Shown piece after piece: positions 58,901-64,000 of a stretch of DNA of 64,000 bases. Within the stretch, counting starts at the first letter, position 1, and every line of letters starts with the position of its first letter. The stretch comes from Paratinospora sagittata (lineage: Eukaryota > Streptophyta > Magnoliopsida > Ranunculales > Menispermaceae). Position numbers and translations under genes: made by a program. Location of the stretch: NCBI GenBank assembly GCA_035771175.1, contig CM069607.1, forward strand, positions 11,528,501 to 11,592,500, in the 5' to 3' direction. The notes under the pieces were generated by a model that saw nothing but the letters and a program-made list of their open reading frames with translations, had not been told where the DNA came from and did not search any database.

Positions 58901-60131
58901 ATAATGCTAATTGAATATGAATTTTCTTTCTGAATGCTTTATTCAGATTGCTTTTGGTTTTTCTTTAAGCATTTATCATGTTCAAACTCAGTATAGTTTA
59001 CATTTTACTGTATTAATCAAGTTAATTATTATCTTTGGGCTCTATTTTCCTTACTTCTACCATAAATGTCTCGAGATAAGAAAGAAGAAATTTAACTTTC
59101 TGGAGCTTGTTTCATCAGAATTCACAAATATAAAATCCATATTACCCAAAAAAATCAGTTTAATCACTATTTCAGTTATTTTAAACAGTCCTGCTCTATT
59201 TCAGGAATCAAGCAAAGCTTCAGAGAAATCTCATGTACCTTGCTGCCATTGCTGACACTCAACCCCATGTACCAACAATGCCTAGTAATCAGGTAGAGTA
59301 TTTTCTTTTCTCACATTTATATATAGCAAGGGCTTGTTTTACTTTAAAACCAACCTCTATATTTTCTATAAACATTCAAAACATGACAACTAGACTAATC
59401 AAGAGTTCACAAATTAGATCGTATTAGTGGAAGCCATTGCACCAAAAACCCAAAGAACTTTTCGATCTCCATAACCTTTAAAAACTTACAGAGTATTTCT
59501 TAATGGGTGAAAAAACCTCTTTGTATTGGTTGAAGAGAAAGGGTAAGTTACCAAAACAATAAATTTTCTATAATTCTTTTTTTCCCATTAAAATAAAAGT
59601 TTTCTTTAATTATAACTTTGTACCCGTTAAATTAATTGGTCATATGGGAATTTCTAACATATTTAACTTTCTTGTGATGTTAAGCAGCCCCCAGGCATGC
59701 TGTACATGCGGCATCAACAAGCTCAACAGATGACAACACAGTCACTTATGGCAGCTCGATCGATGTTATACGCCCAGCAGTCTCCATTACAACAGCATCA
59801 AACCATGCACTTCATCATGGGCTCCGGTGGGAACAATGGATTTCCACAGATGCCATACAATGATGCTAATAGCAGCAGCAGCAATAATCGGGCACTTACC
59901 ACCGCTGCAAGTTTTGCTGATTCCTGCAGCCTCAACCCCACCATTGATAGCTTTCAGCAGCAGACAGCAAGCAGAGGAATGGGTGTAGCATGTAAGCAAG
60001 AAGTGGGAAACAATAATACAAGTTCTCCTGAGAAGCAGCAGGGAAGGAATATTTATACAGGGAGCTATGGTTCGAGTGGAAATGATCTGTCTCTTAGTTA
60101 CTTGAGAGGTGATGAACGGGAAGCCAATTGA
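55938..60131 (+). CDS. GIF1: GRF-interacting factor, GIF1/ANGUSTIFOLIA3-like (224 aa)
   Basis: Transcriptional co-activator of the SSXT/SNH family. It partners with GROWTH-REGULATING FACTORs and SWI/SNF remodellers in the nucleus to promote leaf cell proliferation. Exons are 55938-56003, 57671-57747, 59205-59292 and 59688-60131, with GT-AG borders and consistent phase. The SNH domain spans residues about 15-75: NVTTEHIQQ, YLDENKSLILKILENQELG, KMSECAENQAKLQRNLMYLA, AIADTQP. The C-terminal half is Gln-rich then Gly/Ser/Asn-rich (QQAQQMTTQSLMAARSMLY), ending DLSLSYLRGDEREAN, as in the GIF1 branch, where the domain wording is YLDENKSLILKI. Start: the only ATG giving the short family N-terminus. 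Intron 1 (1.7 kb) holds a SINE fragment. The symbol reflects orthology by motif, and GIF2/GIF3 is less likely. Confidence 0.93.
56726..56870 (-). mobile_element. 5'-truncated SINE in intron 1 of the GIF gene (15-bp TSD)
   Basis: Reversed relative to the gene. From 56870 the minus strand reads GGTCTCGAGTTCGAG (B-box-like), a GC-rich body, then GCTGATCTC and a long A-tail (the T-run at 56723-56749). The A-box is absent, so it is 5'-truncated. Flanks GAAGAAGATGTGTTT (56711-56725) and GAAGAAGATGCGTTT (56871-56885) are a 15-bp TSD with one mismatch. It differs in sequence from the SINE at 5280. Confidence 0.75.
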
Positions 60132-61886
60132 TGGTGGTGGGGGATATTACAGAATTTAGTGCTTGAAACTTGTTTTGGGTACCCTTGAAACATTTTTTTT
60201 TTTTTTTTCTACATGTGTCATGGATTAGTATTGTCATGTAAATCTATGACTATAAACTTATGAGGTCATGATACGCTATGGATTTACATAGTTTGATTAC
60301 AGTGATTAATATCTCTAACTAGTTTATGTTTTTCTTTCATGTTTTATGGTATGTTTCTCCACTTGTTATCATCTATTGGAGCTGTGGAAAGACTTGAATG
60401 GTCAAAACCAGCTATAGCGCCCGGATTTAAAATCTTGAATTTAGGACAGACCAATTTGGGTTATTCTTCTTTTATAGAGAAACCATATAAAAAATAGAAG
60501 ACATGGAGGGGAATGGAAGTGAGTTAAAAAGTAAAATTCTGTATAAACAGATTAATAAAATTCAGATCCTCATATTGAGGGTTTCTCACTATCTTTTGAT
60601 CTCTCACATTTACAGTAATAAAATAGCTACAAGTCCGGCCTTAACCAAGGGCTTCTAAAAGCTGATTACAACACCAGAAGCATCCTCAGCATACCCATCT
60701 TTTTCATCAATCACACCTTCTTATACCCATAAAAGATAATGTATGGATTTACCATGAATTAATGATATTTCTTGAGTAATAATCAACATGGTTTTCTTTA
60801 TTTAGCATTTACTTCACTTTAACGTGAGTCTCTGTTGGTAATAGAGTTTTAAGCTCCAATATAATAAGTCAATCAATTTAATGCATATGCTTGCAGAGAT
60901 CATACCTCTACTTCAATTAGAAGGAGAGAAAGTAAAAAATAACTTCTTTTATTTCCCTCTACAGTTTTTAGAGACAAGTAGAGTTAACAAACACCGCATA
61001 AGTCTAACAATCCTCTATTCTTCATATCCATGGTATGTCTCATCTGGTGAACAACCTCAAGCACAACATCATGGGACCCAATATTGTGAAGCAATTAAGT
61101 AATTTTAAAGTTTGAAGGTGCATCTTTTTTAAAATTGATCACTTTTTATTATTTTAACACTACCACAAAGTTTTCTTTTGGAAGAACATTGATTTTCAGA
61201 GGTCAATCTCTTTGAATTTTTTACGAGGAGTCTTTCTGTTAAAGATTGTAAACTAGACTTAAGTTCAACTAATTTTCAAACGTCACCTTCCCTAAGCTGA
61301 ATAGTGGTTTATTTTATTTCATGTCTTCTTATAGCATCAAGCCATCAACTAGTATTTTATCTTCTGTTCTCTTTTGTTTTATTAATTTTCAAAAATCATA
61401 TAGGAGTCCTCTATTTACGTTTTTCTCCTACCTATACTATACCTGCACAACAACGTATGCAATTACAGCTACTGCAGGAGAAATTCCATAAATCTAAACT
61501 AACCACAAGTTAATATCATACAGATATCTTTATCATCTTATTGCTAGGCAACGGTTTAACATGTTCTTGATTAATATATCAAAAACAGAACATCCACAGA
61601 CGCAATATCTTGATAAGTCTATCCTGTATGGAGATGGTGAAATCTCAGATTATTATAACAGTTTCTGAAATTGACCAACCAAGAAAATGTGTAAAATAGT
61701 TTCGAGTAACCAAAATAAAAAGGCACGATGTATATCAAGTAATTCATATTCAGGAACTAAGTAGATAAGATTGATGGGTACAGTTCAAAATACCATCCAT
61801 ATAATATAAAGTACAAGCAAATACATCTATAAGCCCCTGATCAGAGGCAAAACCCATATTCATAATAATCTGTACATCAGCCTATA
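60132..61886. other. GIF 3' UTR and intergenic DNA
   Basis: The first few hundred bases are likely 3' UTR (a T-run at 60190, several AT-rich polyadenylation-like stretches). The rest is AT-rich with no recognisable gene. Confidence 0.4.
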
Positions 61887-61896
61887 CACTATATCT

Positions 61897-61933
61897 TGTT
61901 TTTTTTTTTTTTTTTTTTTTTGAGAGAGATATG
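61897..61933 (-). mobile_element. Micro-retroposed poly(A) tail with 10-bp TSD
   Basis: A T-run of more than 20 followed by GAGAGAGATATG, lying between two copies of CACTATATCT (61887-61896 and 61934-61943). It looks like an extremely 5'-truncated retroposon (mostly tail) inserted on the minus strand. Confidence 0.5.
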
Positions 61934-62080
61934 CACTATATCTCTGTACAACCAATTAGGGTGAATTGATATTGACAAACATACAAACATGAATTAGTAT
62001 GTTTAATCATTCATACTAATCAATATGCTAAATCATATCGTACACTGCACAAAGTACAGTATTATAGGTAGAATTTACCG

Positions 62081-62369
62081 CTACAACCGCAGTGTACACA
62101 TTACAGCAGTTTTGAAGTCTAATGGGTCCTGAAAAGGTGCCCTTGTCGTCGAAGATCTCCATTTCCTTCTCTTAGGATCATAGATTTGAATGAGGAGTGG
62201 CAACCCTCTTTTATGCTGCCGAGGCTTTCGAATATCCATCGAGCCTGCTGTGTTCAGTGGTGACAACACATGCAACTCTCCATCCAAAGCAACAAAACCA
62301 AATGAATCCAGCTGGGGCTTTCTAGGAACACTCGACTCCAAGGACCACCGGTTGCAAGACATATTATAC
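62081..62369 (-). CDS. F-box/kelch-repeat-type protein, last exon (partial)
   Basis: Follows a CACAG acceptor at 62370-62374 (minus strand) and reads YNMSCNRWSLESSVPRKPQ, then SFGFVALDGELHVLSPLN, a kelch blade (W..L...P followed by GELHVL). A basic linker (KPRQHKRGLPLLIQIYDPKRRKW) carries a second blade edge, and it ends TAVMCTLRL and TGA at 62081. Such C-terminal kelch blades belong to plant F-box/kelch proteins, substrate receptors of SCF ubiquitin ligases. The F-box itself would lie upstream, outside the window. Identity as OR23-like is possible but unproven. Confidence 0.65.
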
Positions 62370-62374
62370 CTGTG

Positions 62375-64000
62375 ACAAATACGGCAAAGTACTTAAACAA
62401 GAGTTGTCAAGGAGAACATAATGAAGTGCAAGGAGGACAACTTAAATAACAATTAGAAGTCACATGGGTAAAATGGCTTTTGGGCCTACATTCCAGTAGG
62501 CTCAATTCAGTACAGAATTCCCTAGGATGACATTCCATAGCAAATGATGCATCTGACACGTAAGCCACCTGGGGATTGGCCTTCTAGATAAGTCCACGTA
62601 TATACAAGGCCATTACCTGACAGATAATGCAGTTCCACAACAAACCAAAAAATATGGAATTTTACAGAGAAAGGTCAACTATAGGAAAGGAATATTATTC
62701 AGCTAAAAATGTTTGAGCATCATAAATGTGAGAAATTATAAAGAGAATCATGTGTAGAAATGTAGCCAGAACTAATAGGATGATATATATACATAAATCA
62801 TTGAACCTTTAAGCTGATTATAAACTGTTGATTGTAAACAAATTAGTTCCTCTTCCTGAGAAGATATTGATCTCATAGCCCAAATATATAAGCGCGTACT
62901 ATAGAAATTACAAAAAAAAATATTCTCAATGAAAAGAACCTAGCATTCACTAGAATATATATTCCAAAAATAATCCTACTCCATATACTTTACTTATTAA
63001 TTTCTAGTTCAGGCATGTATTCCACAATCTGCACTACCATCAGTTTCCTAACATACTCACTTTAACGAAATAATCATGCACGGAAAAATACAATTGTTCT
63101 AAGTTTGTTGATTTCCACAAATCATATTGACTTCACTGGTCATTCTTATCATATCTGATGCAACATCTGGTTCTTTTTGGGAACTCCTAACCTTTAACAA
63201 CAATCTTTACGCTGTTAAATTAACAAACTTGACTGCATTGGCATCCACAACATAAAACAATTGATTTTGCTGAGATTTGATGAGCTCCTTTGGTGCAAAC
63301 ATGGTTTTATCATGCCGAAAGCAATAGACATAATGGCAGCATTCGGCCTAGAAAACCACCAGGAAAAGATTCGTTGTGTTTAGAATCTCAATTAATTTGG
63401 TAACTCACAATTTGCACTATGGGAATCAAAGAAGGACAACCAAGAGCATGGCCGAATTGATACCGAGAAATGAGCTCAAAGGCCAGGGTTTACCATGTGA
63501 AAACTTGCGTTTAGAGGGGAGGACATCCCCTTGCCCAACTAAAAGAAAGGGTTAATAGTTTAAAGTATAATTTAAAAAAAAAAAAAAAGACAAAGTGAAC
63601 AACACTTAAGCAATTTTTTAAAGCAGGTCATGAAGAGGCATAATTGGAGGGGCAAATGGGCATATAATGCAATTAACAAGATGAGTTTTTAAAAGAGCAC
63701 AGAAACTGCTGCCACTGGTCAGATTTTGGCTGGCAAGGCATCAAGTGAGGAGAAAGTAGTTTAAGAATTTGGTTACAAAAAGAATCAAAAGGTCCACCAA
63801 GTGCGAGTGAAACAACTTCATCTAGTACTTCCATTTGAGGTAGAAAAACTCATGCAATTCAAAATTCCACAGAAACCCAAAAAGGAGAAATCGTCCATTG
63901 CCTAAAACAGGGGAGGACAGTCGCTACCACTCATCCCCAGCACAGTACTCCATACAGAATATTCAAGAAACAAGAGCAACACCAATCCATGACTCTCAAT
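62375..64000. other. Intron/upstream part of the F-box/kelch gene, no exon recognised
   Basis: AT-rich DNA with an A-run at 63574-63589. I searched the minus strand for kelch or F-box segments and recognised none, so the preceding exon probably lies beyond 64000, or is short. Confidence 0.4.

Overview
The window is nuclear plant DNA, almost certainly from a eudicot. It has GT-AG introns, AT-rich intergenic sequence, plant-specific genes (a fused-type plastid AIR carboxylase, a GRF-interacting factor, CTNIP/SCREW-type phytocytokine precursors, a CYP704-type P450 fragment) and dense nested plant transposable elements. I cannot assign the species.

Genes read from the sequence: (1) the 3' exons of the purine-biosynthesis gene PURE on + (1-2477); (2) a frameshifted CTNIP-like secreted-peptide gene on + (6478-6712); (3) an intact-looking CTNIP/SCREW precursor on - (11565-11798), convergent with it; (4) a two-exon gene on - for a conserved-looking 85-residue protein (23488-25217), whose exons are short; (5) a four-exon GIF1/AN3-type GRF-interacting factor on + (55938-60131); (6) the last exon of an F-box/kelch-type gene on - (62081-62369), which continues past the window. 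No operon-like linkage is expected. The only functional grouping is the CTNIP pair.

The remainder is mostly mobile DNA, and many insertion boundaries can be read from target-site duplications (TSDs). 5.3 kb: tRNA-type SINE. 12.7-13.6 kb: LINE 3' relic (-). 14.46-15.36 kb: Mutator-like element with 9-bp TSD. 15.5-18.0 kb: foldback structure split by a LINE with a 16-bp TSD. 18.05-20.85 kb: 5'-truncated LINE with a perfect 19-bp TSD, itself split by a 1.35-kb non-coding element. 26.3-28.0 kb: Pack-MULE-type element with a perfect 9-bp TSD carrying a CYP704-like gene fragment. 28.2-34.1 kb: decayed Ty3/gypsy element (-) interrupted by a 2.6-kb solo LTR with a perfect 5-bp TSD. 34.1-41.0 kb: decayed PIF/Harbinger element (-) whose MYB/SANT ORF is split by a 4-kb insertion. 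42.2-51.1 kb: Ty1/copia element A (-) split by a younger, nearly complete copia B (43993-49909, perfect 5-bp TSD). 51.4-54.3 kb: truncated copia C (-).

The most interesting signals are the CTNIP peptide pair with its frameshift, the gene-capturing Pack-MULE, the small two-exon gene, and a recurrent non-coding element family (18.2, 20.95 and 36.3 kb) that shares a terminal module but shows no coding capacity.
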